Shown: in pieces, positions 23,539 through 33,400 of the stretch
Numbering within the stretch: position 1 is the stretch's first letter
How the letters are laid out: the number at the start of each line of letters is the position of its first letter
Assembly (NCBI GenBank): GCA_024226515.1
Contig: JAAELQ010000010.1
Coordinates: 1 to 35,352, forward strand
From: a bacterium
GTDB lineage: Bacteria; Acidobacteriota; Polarisedimenticolia; Polarisedimenticolales; Polarisedimenticolaceae
Reading direction: 5' to 3'
Length of the DNA: 35,352 bases
Made by a program: the position numbers and the translations under genes
Notes under the pieces: model-generated
Seen by the model: only the letters and a program-made list of their open reading frames with translations
What the model was told of the DNA's origin: nothing
Databases searched by the model: none

Positions 23539-24124
23539 ATGCCAACGAGACGCGTTCGAAGTACGACCTACAAGTTCAGCGTGGCATCTTCGGCGTTCGT
23601 CTTCACGCCGGGTGGGGCCGTGATCCTGACGCCGGCCAACGTCTACATGCGCGGCGCCGGCGGGACGATCGCGGTCGACCTGGACTGGTCGGCCGAGGGG
23701 ATCAATCTGGCGAGCCTCAACGCGCTGGACTGCATCGATCCGGATACGTACCTGTTCTCGGTGGGCGCCGCACAGGTCGTGATCGACGGCGCGGGGACGT
23801 TGCGCGTGCTCTATCCGTCTCGCGTCTACCGTTTCGTCCGCACGACGGGAGCGATCGACGAGGTACTCGACGCCGCGCCGCTCGGTATGGCGAACGTCAA
23901 CGGCATCGACCTGTTGCCCGACGGCCGTCTCGCTCTGACCTCGGCCGCGCAGGGCATCGCGCAGCTTCCCGGTGGGCCCGTGCTGGTGCATCCGGCGCGG
24001 ATCTACATCACCGACCCGGCCGCCGGCTCCGAACCTGATCCCGAGCTGGGACGGAGCTGCCGCCGGCATTCAGCGTATCGACGGGTTCACGAAGATCGTT
24101 CCGGAGGCGCCGTTGGTTCCGTGA
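23539..24124 (+). CDS. Unknown beta-repeat protein with probable frameshift near its 3' end
   Basis: The open frame runs from ATG 23539 and encodes ~170 residues of regular beta structure with recurring units: VILTPANVYMRG, TLRVLYPSRVYRFV, GPVLVHPARIYITDP, each followed by an Asp- or Ala-rich turn (NALDCIDPDTYLF, NVNGIDLLPDGRLAL). After about position 24030 the frame turns Arg-rich and runs to 24246, into the convergent DUF362 gene. The neighbouring +1 frame instead gives a natural ending (AAGIQRIDGFTKIVPEAPLV, stop 24122-24124). I therefore infer a one-base insertion or two-base deletion between 24020 and 24050. There is no signal peptide, so the N-terminus may also be lost. It is related to the remnant at 9175-9407. 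Function is unknown; propeller-like blades are a guess. Confidence 0.55.
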
Positions 24125-24145
24125 CGCTGCCGCGCCGGCGCGGGG

Positions 24146-25972
24146 TCAGGGGCAGACGTCGACGGGTAGCGGACCCGCGCGCTCGGCGCGACGGCTGGTC
24201 CAGCCCAGGGAGCCGTCCCCGGCGGAGTTGCGGCCGACGACCATGAAGCCGCTGTCGTCGGGCAGCGCGGCGAGGATGGCCGTCGTGCCGTTGCCCAGTG
24301 CGGCGACGCATTGCGGCGCGGCCGGTCCCGCACCGAGCGGCACGGCGTAAAGGTTGTACTCGCCGATCGGTCCGCCGCGCACGGGATCCGACCAGCTCAG
24401 CGCGTAGCCGCTCTCGTCCTTCTCGATGAACAGTGGGTCGCGGCCGCCGCCGGGTTCCGAGGCCTCGCCGGGAGGGCCGACGTCGACGATCCCGATCTGG
24501 GCGAGCTTGTTGGTCGCCTGGTAGCCGGCCGCGACGATGTAGTTCATCGAGTGGTCGAGGTACTGACGGAAATCGCTGAACGGTGTGTCGGGGTCCGCGC
24601 TGGGGCTGGGCCACGGGGGAGAGTAGCCGTTGGACTCGAACGCCGGCACGAGGATGTTCTTGACGGCCCAGATGTCGCCGGCCACGGGGTCGAGCGTCGC
24701 CACCAGCCGGTCGGTGCGCGTCGCGCCGGAGTAGCTGGTCGCGGGGCCGGTGAACGGGTTCGCGTTGACCCAGATCGCGTCGAGGATGTTGAGGTCGGCC
24801 GGCCGGATCTCGCCCAGCAGGGCGCCGAGCAGTCCGTAGTGCATCGCCGAGTGCGAGCTGGTGCCGAGGCCGGTCGTGATGACGCCCATGTAGTTCTTGA
24901 CCATCGACGTCGCGCCGTAGGTCGCGCTATGGGACTTCAGCACGGGCAAGTTGATGAACTTCAGCCGCTCGCGGTCGTAGCCGGTCGCGGGATCCCAGAC
25001 GCCGTCCCTGAGGCTGATGTAGGTGCCGAGCTCGGTCCGGAACTTGGGATACGACAGGAATCCGTGCAGGTCGGGGTCGTAGGGATAGGCGACGTAGCCG
25101 TCGGTCAAGTCGGCCGCGGAGTACTCGTCGACCTGGGTGTGTCGCACGGAGGTCCAGTCGTACAGCGACACGTCGTGCCCCTGGTTCAGGAAGTCGGTGA
25201 CGACGTCGCGCGGCGACTGGCCGATGTTCTGGGCGTTGTTGTCGGGACGGTCGAAGTTGTACGCCGATGCGAACTGGGTGTTCTCGCAGACGACGATCTC
25301 ACCCGTGAACTCGTCGGGATGATCGACGATGCGCCGGATCAGGCCGCGCAGCAGGTCCGTGTTGGTTCCGCCGCGCTCGTCCCACTGATAGTTGATCTTG
25401 ACCACGATGACGTCGTCGGCGCCGAGGATCCCGTCCGGTCCCGCGGTCAGCGACGGGGTCGCCGAGCGATGGAACTTCAAACCCCGAGCGCCCATCGTCT
25501 CGAGCAGGTCGTCGAGACAGACGAAGCGTTCGCCGTGTGGGTCCTGCGGGCAGTTCTGCTGGTCGAAGACCTCCGCCATGTACGACGCCGGGGCCCTGGT
25601 CGTCGGCCCGGTGTACGCCGGGGCTCGCGTGACGTAGGTCCACATGCCGAAGGTGACGACGATCCCGAGTCCGGCGATCGCGGCGCCGCGCGGCGTCCGC
25701 AGGCTGTCGATCGTGCGGTGTCGAAGCGAGAGGATCGCGGCCACGACCGGCACCCCGAACGCGGCGGCCGCCGTGGCGAAGGCCGCCTGCTGGCACGGAT
25801 AGGCGAAGCGGCTGGGTCGAGTGCCGCTGCGCAGGATCAGCCACGCCAGCGCCAGCGTGCCCGACACGATGGAGTTCAACACGAACCAGCGGACGAAGAA
25901 CCGTCGGACAGAACCTGCCGTGGAAGCGGGGCGGCCTCCGGCCGCGCGCCGCGAATGAGGGCAGCCGTGCAT
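24146..25972 (-). CDS. Membrane-anchored DUF362 protein with C-terminal beta domain
   Basis: A 608-residue protein. The N-terminal ~120 residues contain three hydrophobic helices (FVLNSIVSGTLALAWLIL, then AAFATAAAAFGVPVVAAIL, then AGLGIVVTFGMWTYV). A DUF362 domain follows at ~140-500, recognised by VIVVKINYQWDERGGTNTD, LINLPVLKSH-type KFINLPVLKSHSATYG and MVKNYMGVITTGLG. DUF362 proteins are often linked to iron-sulfur or redox functions, but no ferredoxin Cys motif is present here and the role is unknown. The last ~95 residues (YALSWSDPVRGG, FMVVGRNSAGDGSLGW, ending VDVCP) are the C-terminal beta domain shared with the large secreted proteins, which implies that the domain is extracytoplasmic. 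The ATG has no ribosome-binding site but a -10 element six bases upstream. Confidence 0.87.
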   Translation of the reverse strand: MHGCPHSRRAAGGRPASTAGSVRRFFVRWFVLNSIVSGTLALAWLILRSGTRPSRFAYPCQQAAFATAAAAFGVPVVAAILSLRHRTIDSLRTPRGAAIAGLGIVVTFGMWTYVTRAPAYTGPTTRAPASYMAEVFDQQNCPQDPHGERFVCLDDLLETMGARGLKFHRSATPSLTAGPDGILGADDVIVVKINYQWDERGGTNTDLLRGLIRRIVDHPDEFTGEIVVCENTQFASAYNFDRPDNNAQNIGQSPRDVVTDFLNQGHDVSLYDWTSVRHTQVDEYSAADLTDGYVAYPYDPDLHGFLSYPKFRTELGTYISLRDGVWDPATGYDRERLKFINLPVLKSHSATYGATSMVKNYMGVITTGLGTSSHSAMHYGLLGALLGEIRPADLNILDAIWVNANPFTGPATSYSGATRTDRLVATLDPVAGDIWAVKNILVPAFESNGYSPPWPSPSADPDTPFSDFRQYLDHSMNYIVAAGYQATNKLAQIGIVDVGPPGEASEPGGGRDPLFIEKDESGYALSWSDPVRGGPIGEYNLYAVPLGAGPAAPQCVAALGNGTTAILAALPDDSGFMVVGRNSAGDGSLGWTSRRAERAGPLPVDVCP

Positions 25973-25978
25973 GTGGAG

Positions 25979-25984
25979 ATTCTA
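25979..25984 (-). promoter_or_regulatory. -10 element of the DUF362 gene, leaderless spacing
   Basis: TAGAAT on the minus strand (25984-25979) ends six bases before the ATG (25972-25970). No Shine-Dalgarno sequence is present. The same six-base spacing is seen before the genes at 1974 and 7419. No clear -35. Confidence 0.4.
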
Positions 25985-26104
25985 CGGGAGAGCGGGGCTC
26001 GGCGTGGGCCCTGAAAGCGGAGAGAACGGATCCTCAAAGGCGCCGTCCTCGATTGGGTTACCATGGCCCGTTCGCCGGCCGTGGCCGCGCGGGGAGGGGC
26101 GGAG

Positions 26105-27292
26105 ATGCAACAGCACGACGTGCTCGACCGGGCACGGGGGATCCAGGACTGGATCGTCGACCTGCGCCGCCGGCTGCACCGGCATCCGGAGCTGATGTAC
26201 GAGGAGGTCGAGACGAGCCGCCTCGTCCGCGAGACGCTCGATCAGCTCGACATCCCGTACCGCGCGAACGTCGCCGTGACCGGAGTGGTCGCGACGCTGG
26301 GCCGGGGCGAGCCGTGCGTGGCGTTGCGTGCCGACATGGACGCGCTGCCGATCCACGAAGAGGCCGATATCGATTTCCGCAGCGAGATCGACGGCAAGAT
26401 GCACGCCTGCGGCCACGACTGCCACACGGCGATGCTGCTCGGCGCGGCGAAGCTGCTGAAGCAGAACGAGAGCGAGCTGGTCGGCACGGTCAAGCTGGTG
26501 TTCCAGCCCGCCGAGGAGGGCGGCGCCGGCGGGCGGCGTATGCGCGAGGAGGGCGTGCTCGAGAACCCGAAGGTGCAGCGCATCTTCGGCCTGCACGTCT
26601 GGCCCCTGTCTCCGATCGGCACGATCGTCTCCCGCGCGGGCGCCTTCCTGGCCGCGACGGGCGAGTTCGAGATCGTCGTGCACGGAAAGGGCGGGCACGC
26701 GGCCCTGCCGCACATGACGATCGACCCGGTGACGACCGCGGCCAAGATCGTCACCGAGCTGCAGACGATCGTCTCACGCGAGCTCGATCCGCTCGACTCC
26801 GGCGTGATCAGCGTCACCACGATCCACGGCGGCGCGGCGTTCAACGTCATCCCGCAGGACGTGAAGCTACAGGGCACGATCCGCGCCCTGACGATGGAGA
26901 GCCTGCAGTATCTCGAGCAACGGGTCACCGAGATCGCGCAGCAGCTCGCCGCCGCCAACCGCTGCACGGCGCAGGTCGAGATCGTCGGCAACTCCTACCC
27001 GCCCACGGTCAACGACGAGCACCTGTGGCAGCTGGCGCGCGAGGCCGGCGCGGACCTGCTGGGTGCGGACAACGTGCTGGAGTCGCCGCCGATCATGGGC
27101 GGCGAGGACTTCTCCTTTTATACCGAGGTCATCCCGGGCTGCTTCGTCGGCGTTGGCGTGCTCAACCCCGACATCGGGGCGATACACAGCGTGCATCACC
27201 CGAAGTTCAAGGTCGACGAGAACGCGCTGCCGATCGGTTCGGCGCTGCACGTGTCTCTCGCCCTCAGGTCGCTCGCCGAGCTGTCCGGCTAA
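26105..27292 (+). CDS. M20 family metal-dependent amidohydrolase
   Basis: A 395-residue cytoplasmic hydrolase of the M20D type (hippurate / N-acyl amino acid or IAA-amino acid hydrolase group). Metal-site residues are visible: Cys102 and His104 (MHACGHDCHT), Glu137/Glu138 (FQPAEEGG), His164 (GLHVWP) and a late His in GAIHSVHHPKF. The dimerisation domain is inserted between (HGKGGHAALPHM). RADMDALP precedes the site as usual. It removes an acyl group from an amino acid or cleaves a small peptide-like amide; the substrate is not deducible. ATG 26105 was chosen because GGGAGGGGCGGAG precedes it and TACCAT (26059-26064) could be the -10 element; the longer frame from ATG 26063 would begin within that element. 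It stands alone between the DUF362 and giant LamG genes. Confidence 0.92.
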   Translation: MQQHDVLDRARGIQDWIVDLRRRLHRHPELMYEEVETSRLVRETLDQLDIPYRANVAVTGVVATLGRGEPCVALRADMDALPIHEEADIDFRSEIDGKMHACGHDCHTAMLLGAAKLLKQNESELVGTVKLVFQPAEEGGAGGRRMREEGVLENPKVQRIFGLHVWPLSPIGTIVSRAGAFLAATGEFEIVVHGKGGHAALPHMTIDPVTTAAKIVTELQTIVSRELDPLDSGVISVTTIHGGAAFNVIPQDVKLQGTIRALTMESLQYLEQRVTEIAQQLAAANRCTAQVEIVGNSYPPTVNDEHLWQLAREAGADLLGADNVLESPPIMGGEDFSFYTEVIPGCFVGVGVLNPDIGAIHSVHHPKFKVDENALPIGSALHVSLALRSLAELSG

Positions 27293-27338
27293 CGGGTCGG
27301 GCACCCCGCCAATCGACACTGAAGACAATTTTGCTCGG

Positions 27339-27369
27339 TTGAACGCCCTTTTCTCGACGGCTCTAATTC
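27339..27369 (+). promoter_or_regulatory. Promoter of the giant LamG gene
   Basis: TTGAAC (27339-27344) and TAATTC (27364-27369) are separated by 19 bases (18 if CTAATT is used). The predicted start near 27376 gives a ~100-base leader that contains the hairpin at 27441-27478. CCAATCGAC lies 22 bases before the -35. Confidence 0.4.
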
Positions 27370-27440
27370 TGGTCTGAAGGGTCGTAGCGTCCATCTGTCC
27401 CGGACCGAGTTCGCTGAGCGCCCGGTAACCGACGGCACCC

Positions 27441-27478
27441 TGGACCTGCGGTACTCCTTCAGGACGAAGGAGCGTCCA
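27441..27478 (+). promoter_or_regulatory. Hairpin that sequesters the ribosome-binding site
   Basis: CTCCTTC (27454-27460) pairs perfectly with GAAGGAG (27466-27472) around the five-base loop AGGAC. The 3' arm contains the Shine-Dalgarno AAGGAG of the giant LamG gene. An outer helix, TGGAC (27441-27445) with GTCCA (27474-27478), would also cover the A of the start codon. Translation may depend on opening this structure. Confidence 0.55.
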
Positions 27479-30400
27479 TGGGCAGATTCAATCGACGTCG
27501 AGTGGTGTCCCTGTGTGTGTTTCTGACCGTCGTCATCGGGTCGATGGCGGCGATCAACGTGCTGGGTGCCGACCGGTCGATTCAGTTTCTGCAAGAGGGG
27601 CGCTACCTGATCGGACTGCCGGGTCAGATCACGTCGCCCAGCCCATTGTTGAACTCGACGGATTTGCTGCGCGAGGTACCGAACGCGGTCCGCGTGTCGA
27701 AGTGGGATCCCACCGACAACAAGTTCTTCGTCTGGGACGGCCAATTTTGCCGCAAGTGCGACCAGGCGAACGGCTTCTGCCAGACGTACGACCAGGAGCC
27801 GGGCTGGAACTCCTGCGGCACGGACGGCGCGTGCTTCTGCGTCACGCCCGCGGACGGCGACGCGTTCTTCGTCGACGTCAGCGCACCGGGGACCCTGTCC
27901 ATGACCGGCCAGGACGGCGGAATGACCATCGACCTACCGGGTCCGCTCCAGAGCCTCAGCGGCAGCACGTTCATCGCGATCCCGTACGATACCTCGCTGT
28001 CCTCCGCATCCGACCTGGCGAACAACATCAATGCGCAGGCGGGCTTCACGACCGTGACGCAGGTCGCGCGGTACCTGTGCATAACGGACGCTTTCGAGTC
28101 CTACGCCCCAGGGCTGGGAGGCGTCAATTTCACATTGGCGCCCGCCGAGGGCTACCTGGTCCAGACGACGTCCCAGCTCAGCTACGTCCCGACATCGACC
28201 AACGACCCGAACCCGATCTCGGGCGTCTTTAGCGGACCCTGCCGGTGCGGTATTCCGGAAGACTCGGACGGCGATCTCATACCCGACTGCGAGGACAACT
28301 GCCCCGACTACCCCAACCCGAGTCAGGATGTACCCGTCTGGTACCTGGACTCCGACGGGGACGGCTTCGGCGATGCAGTCTTCAGTCAGGAGACGTGCGA
28401 CCAGCCCGCAGACTACGTCGCCGACGATACCGACTGCGACGACCAGGCGCCGTGGACGTTCCCGGGGGCAGCCCCGAACGACCACCCGACCGATTGCATG
28501 AAGGACTGGGACGACGACGACTACGGCGACGATTTCGACGGCCTGCCTCCGCCACCCGGAGTGAGCGCTGGAACCGACTGCGACGACATGGATGCCGGGG
28601 CCGCGCCGAACCAGGCCGAGGTGGCGTGTGACGGCGTCGACAACGACTGCAACCCGGCGACGCTCGACGACGCGAACGCGGACGGCGACCCGGTGACGGT
28701 CTGCGGCGGCGACTGCGACGACGCCGACCCCGACAATTATCCGGGGAATGTCGAGCTGTGCGACGGGCAGGACAACGACTGCAACACGCTGCCCGACTAC
28801 GACGAGCTGCTCGAGCACGACGACGACGCCGACGGCCTGCTGAGCTGTGAGGACAACTGTCCGTGGGTCCACAACCCGGGCCAGGAGGACGTGGCCCCGG
28901 CCAACGGTGTCGGCGACGCGTGCGAGTGCATCGACCCGCCTCCGGGGATGGCCGGTTGGTGGCCGCTCGATGAGCGCGCGGGGCCGCAGGCGGTCGACGA
29001 CGCGTTGACCAACGATGGGACGTACGTGAACTCGCCGCTCCCGATCCTCGACGGCGCCGTGGACTGGGCGCTGTCCCTCCGCGGCGACGACGACTACGTC
29101 GACGTGCCACACCACCCGTCGATGAACTGCGGCGTAGGCGACCTCACGATCGACGGCTGGATCCGCATCGAATCCGGCTGGGGGGCGGTGGTCGGCAAGC
29201 GTACGGACAGCCCGGAGCTTCAGGGGTGGCTGGTCTGGCTCTCGAACGGTCAGCTGGTTTTACAGATGCTTTCGGGAGGAGTGACCCCGAGCTGGTGGTC
29301 CGGCTACGACATTCAAGACGGCGCCTGGCATCACTTCGCGGTGACCGTCGATCGCGACGCGCCCAACGGGGGCAGGTGGTATATCGACGGAGTCCTGCGC
29401 AGCTCGTTCACCCCCCTACAGGGTTCCCTCGACAACACGAACCCGCTGCGCCTGGGCCATCCGACCGACCCCTTCATGCCGCCGCCGGAATTCCGCGGTG
29501 ACCTCGACGAGATCCAGCTGTTTTGCCGCAGCCTGAGCGAGACCGAGATCCTGGGTATCTGGAACGCCGGTCCGGGCGGCAAGTGCCGCTGCGAGCAGGA
29601 AGACGTGGACAACGACGGCGTTGCGACTTGCGACGGCGACTGCGACGACACCGACGCCGAGGTCTACCCCGGCAACACGGACCTGTGCGACGGCAAGGAC
29701 AACGACTGCGACGGCCTCGTCGACGAGGACGAGGCGACGATCTGGTACTTCGACGGCGACGGCGACGGCTTCGGAGATCCGCTGAACTCTCAGCTCGCGT
29801 GCGACCAGCCCGTAGACTATGTCGCCGACGACACCGACTGCGACGACCAGGCGCCGTGGACGTTCCCGGGCGCAGCCCCGAACGACCACCCGACCGACTG
29901 CATGAAGGACTGGGACGACGACGACTACGGCGACGACAACCCGGGCGGCACGATCGTGCCCGGGACGGACTGCGACGACATGGACGCCGGAGCGGCACCG
30001 AACCAGACCGAGGTGGCGTGCGACGGGGTCGACAACGACTGCAACCCGGTGACGCTCGACGACGCGAACGCGGACGGCGATCCGGTGACGGTCTGCGGCG
30101 GCGACTGCGACGACGCCGACCCCGACAATTATCCGGGGAATGTCGAGCTGTGCGACGGGCAGGACAACGACTGCAACGGGCTGGCCGACTACGACGAGCT
30201 GCTCGAGCACGACGACGACGCCGACGGCCTGCTGAGCTGCGAGGACAACTGTCCGTGGGTCCACAACCCGGGCCAGGAGGACGTGGCCCCGGCCAACGGG
30301 GTCGGCGACGCGTGCGAGTGCATCGACCCGCCTCCGGAAATGGCCGGCTGGTGGCCGCTGGACGAGCGCGAGGGTCCGCTGGCGGTCGACGACGCGTTGA

Positions 30401-33400
30401 CCAACGACGGGGACTACGTGAACTCGCCGCAGCCGATTCTCGACGGTGCCGTGGACTGGGCGCTGTCCTTCCGCGGCACCGACGATTACGTCCAGGTCCC
30501 GCACGACTCCTCGATGAACTGCGGCGAGGGGGACATCACGATCGACGGCTGGATCCGCACCGACTCCGTTTCCGCCAGTTTCGAGCTGGTTGTGGGTAAG
30601 CGCGCCAGCTCACCGCAACTCCAGGGCTGGTTGATCTACATCTCGGCCCGCGAGTTGGCGCTGCAGATGGTCTCGGCGGGAGTCTCCCCGAGCTACTGGG
30701 CCGAGTACACGCTGCCCGACGGCGACTGGCACCACTTCGCCGTGACCGTCGATCGCGACGTGCCGAACGGCGGCAAGTGGTACATCGACGGTGTCCTGCG
30801 CAACTCGTTCACCGCGCTGCAGGGCTCGCTCGACAACACGAACCCACTGCGCATGGGCTATCGCACGGACAACTACTTTCCTCCGCTCGACTTCGGCGGC
30901 GACCTCGACGAGGTCCAGCTCTTCTGCCGCAACCTGAGCGAGGCGGAAATCCTGGACATCTGGAACGCCGGTCCGGGCGGCAAGTGCCGCTGCGAACAGG
31001 AAGACGCGGACAACGACGGCGTCGCGACTTGCGACGGCGACTGCGACGACACCGACGTCGAGGTTTACCCCGGCAACACGGACCTGTGCGACGGCAAGGA
31101 CAACGACTGCGACGGGCTCGTCGACGAGGACGAGCCTCCGTCGACGTGGTATCTCGACTGGGACGGCGACGGCTTCGGAGATCCGCTGACCTCTCAGCAG
31201 GCGTGCGACCAACCCGCAGGCTACGTCGCCGACGACACCGACTGCGACGACACGAACGCGGAGATCGCGCCGGACCAGATCGAGGTGCCGTGCAACGGCC
31301 TCGACGACGACTGTGACGCCGGCACTCCCGACGACGCCAACGAGGACGGCGATCCGGTAACGCTCTGCGGTGGCGACTGCGACGACACCGACCCGAACAA
31401 CTATCCCGGCAACGCCGAGGTCTGCGACGGGCAGGACAACGACTGCAACGGCCTCGCCGACTACGACGAGCTGTTCGAGCACGACGACGACGCAGACGGA
31501 GTCTTCAGCTGCGCGGACAACTGTCCCGATCTCGCCAACCCGACCCAGGAAGACGAAGAGACCGGAGCCGGACCGAACGAGACCTGCTTCGACGAGGACG
31601 ACAACCCCGACCTCTACGTCGGCAACGCTTGCGATACGGTGCCGCGGGGCGACGGTGTCGGCGATCTGTGCGACACCTGCCCGACGGTCTTCGACCCGGA
31701 GCAGGAAGACCTGGACGACAACGGCGTGGGCGACGCCTGCGAGCAGTGCCTCGACCCGCCGCACGGCATGTTCAGCTGGTGGCCGTTCGACGAGTCGTAC
31801 GGCCGGCCGCGGGATTTCATCACCAACCTGTACGGTTACCGCTATCGCGATCCTCTGCCTTACCCGGGGATCGACGACAACGCGTTGCTGTTCGAACATG
31901 TCGGGAGCGGCGGGTACTACGGCGGCGACGGGGTTCAATCGTGGACCTCGTTCGGAGGACGCATCGGCGAGGGTGACCTCTCGATCGATGCATGGGTGTA
32001 CTTCGACGCAGGCGCGCACTCTCCGCACCACCCGGTCGTGAGCAACCTCATCGAACGCTACGGCCCGACCCGCGGCTTCGCCCTGGCCGTGAGCCCGAAC
32101 GGGAGGCTGATGCTCGAGCTGGCCGACGGTAACGGTGGCAGCAACTACTGCTCGCCGCACGTGCTCAGCTCGTACTATCGCTGCAAGCGTTTCTATTCGG
32201 CCTACGGCCCCAATCTCCGCGACAGGTGGGCCCACGTCGCGGTGACCGTGGACCGCGACGACGCGCAAGGCGTCCGGTTCTACCTGGACGGCGCCCAGCT
32301 CAATCCGGGCTCGCAACCCAACCCGACTCTCGTGCAGGGCGATCTCAACACGGGGCGCGGACCGACGATCGGCTGGAACTCGGGCCAGGCCCACTACTAC
32401 CGGAACAACAAGTTCCGCCACTTCGACGGGGCGATCGATGAGGTCGAGCTGTTCGATCGTGTGCTGACGCCGGACGAGATCCAGGCCATCGCCGCATCCC
32501 CGCCCGAGGGCAAGTGCAAGTGCATCCGGCGCCCGCAGTCCATGCGGAGCTGGTGGGCACTCGACGAGACGCTGGACGCGACGACGGCGCCCGGCGGCGT
32601 CCGGGACGAGTTGTGGGTCAACCACGGAACGCACGTCAACGATCCGCTCCCGATCCCCGACGGCCAGGTCGGCGGCGCCCTGCGCTTCGACGGCTCGAAC
32701 GACTTCGTGGAGGTCCCGGATCACGTCGCCCTGCAGTGCGGCTCGAGGAGCATGACGATCGAGGCCTGGATCCGAACGGATGCAACCACCGGACCGACGG
32801 CGCTGCTGAGCAAGTGGGAGTCGGCGGCACCCGACGGCTGGCTGCTGTATCTGTCCGATGGAAAGCCCGCATTGCGGCTCGCCGACGGAGCGTCTCCCGT
32901 CGAATGGGTGGCGTCGTCGGACAGGGTCGACGATGGCAACTGGCACCACGTGGTTGCCATTCACGACCGCTCTTCCTCGACACGTCTTCAGTTTTACGTC
33001 GACGGGGCGTTCGCGGGCAGCTCCGCCGCGTATCCGCAGATGAACATCGGCGGCCAAGCGAACCTGTTGATGGGCGTGGCGCCCGGCACCGCCGAGCTCG
33101 AGTACGACGGCGACCTGGACGAGGTGGGCCTCGTCTGCCGCCGACTCCAGACCTGGGAGGTCAGCGACATCTACGAGGCCGGCGCGGCCGGCAAGTGCAA
33201 GAGACCTTGCTACGATCCGAGCGACACCGACGACGACGGCGTCGGTGACAATTGCGACAACTGCGTCGACGACCAGAACCCAGGACAGGAAGACCTGGAC
33301 TTCGACGGCCTGGGCGATGTCTGCGACGACGACCCCGACGGCGACGGCGGCGGCAACTTCGCCCCGCTGGACGTCGACAACTGCCCGATGGTCTACAACC

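Noticed and set aside
24311..26014. A 567-codon plus-strand open frame opposite DUF362
   Set aside because: Its translation is Gly/Arg/Val-rich without structure, while the minus strand carries recognisable DUF362 motifs and a promoter.
30610..33057. An 815-codon minus-strand open frame opposite the giant LamG gene
   Set aside because: Same composition effect (Val/Arg-rich, no family features). The plus strand encodes clear LamG domains across it.
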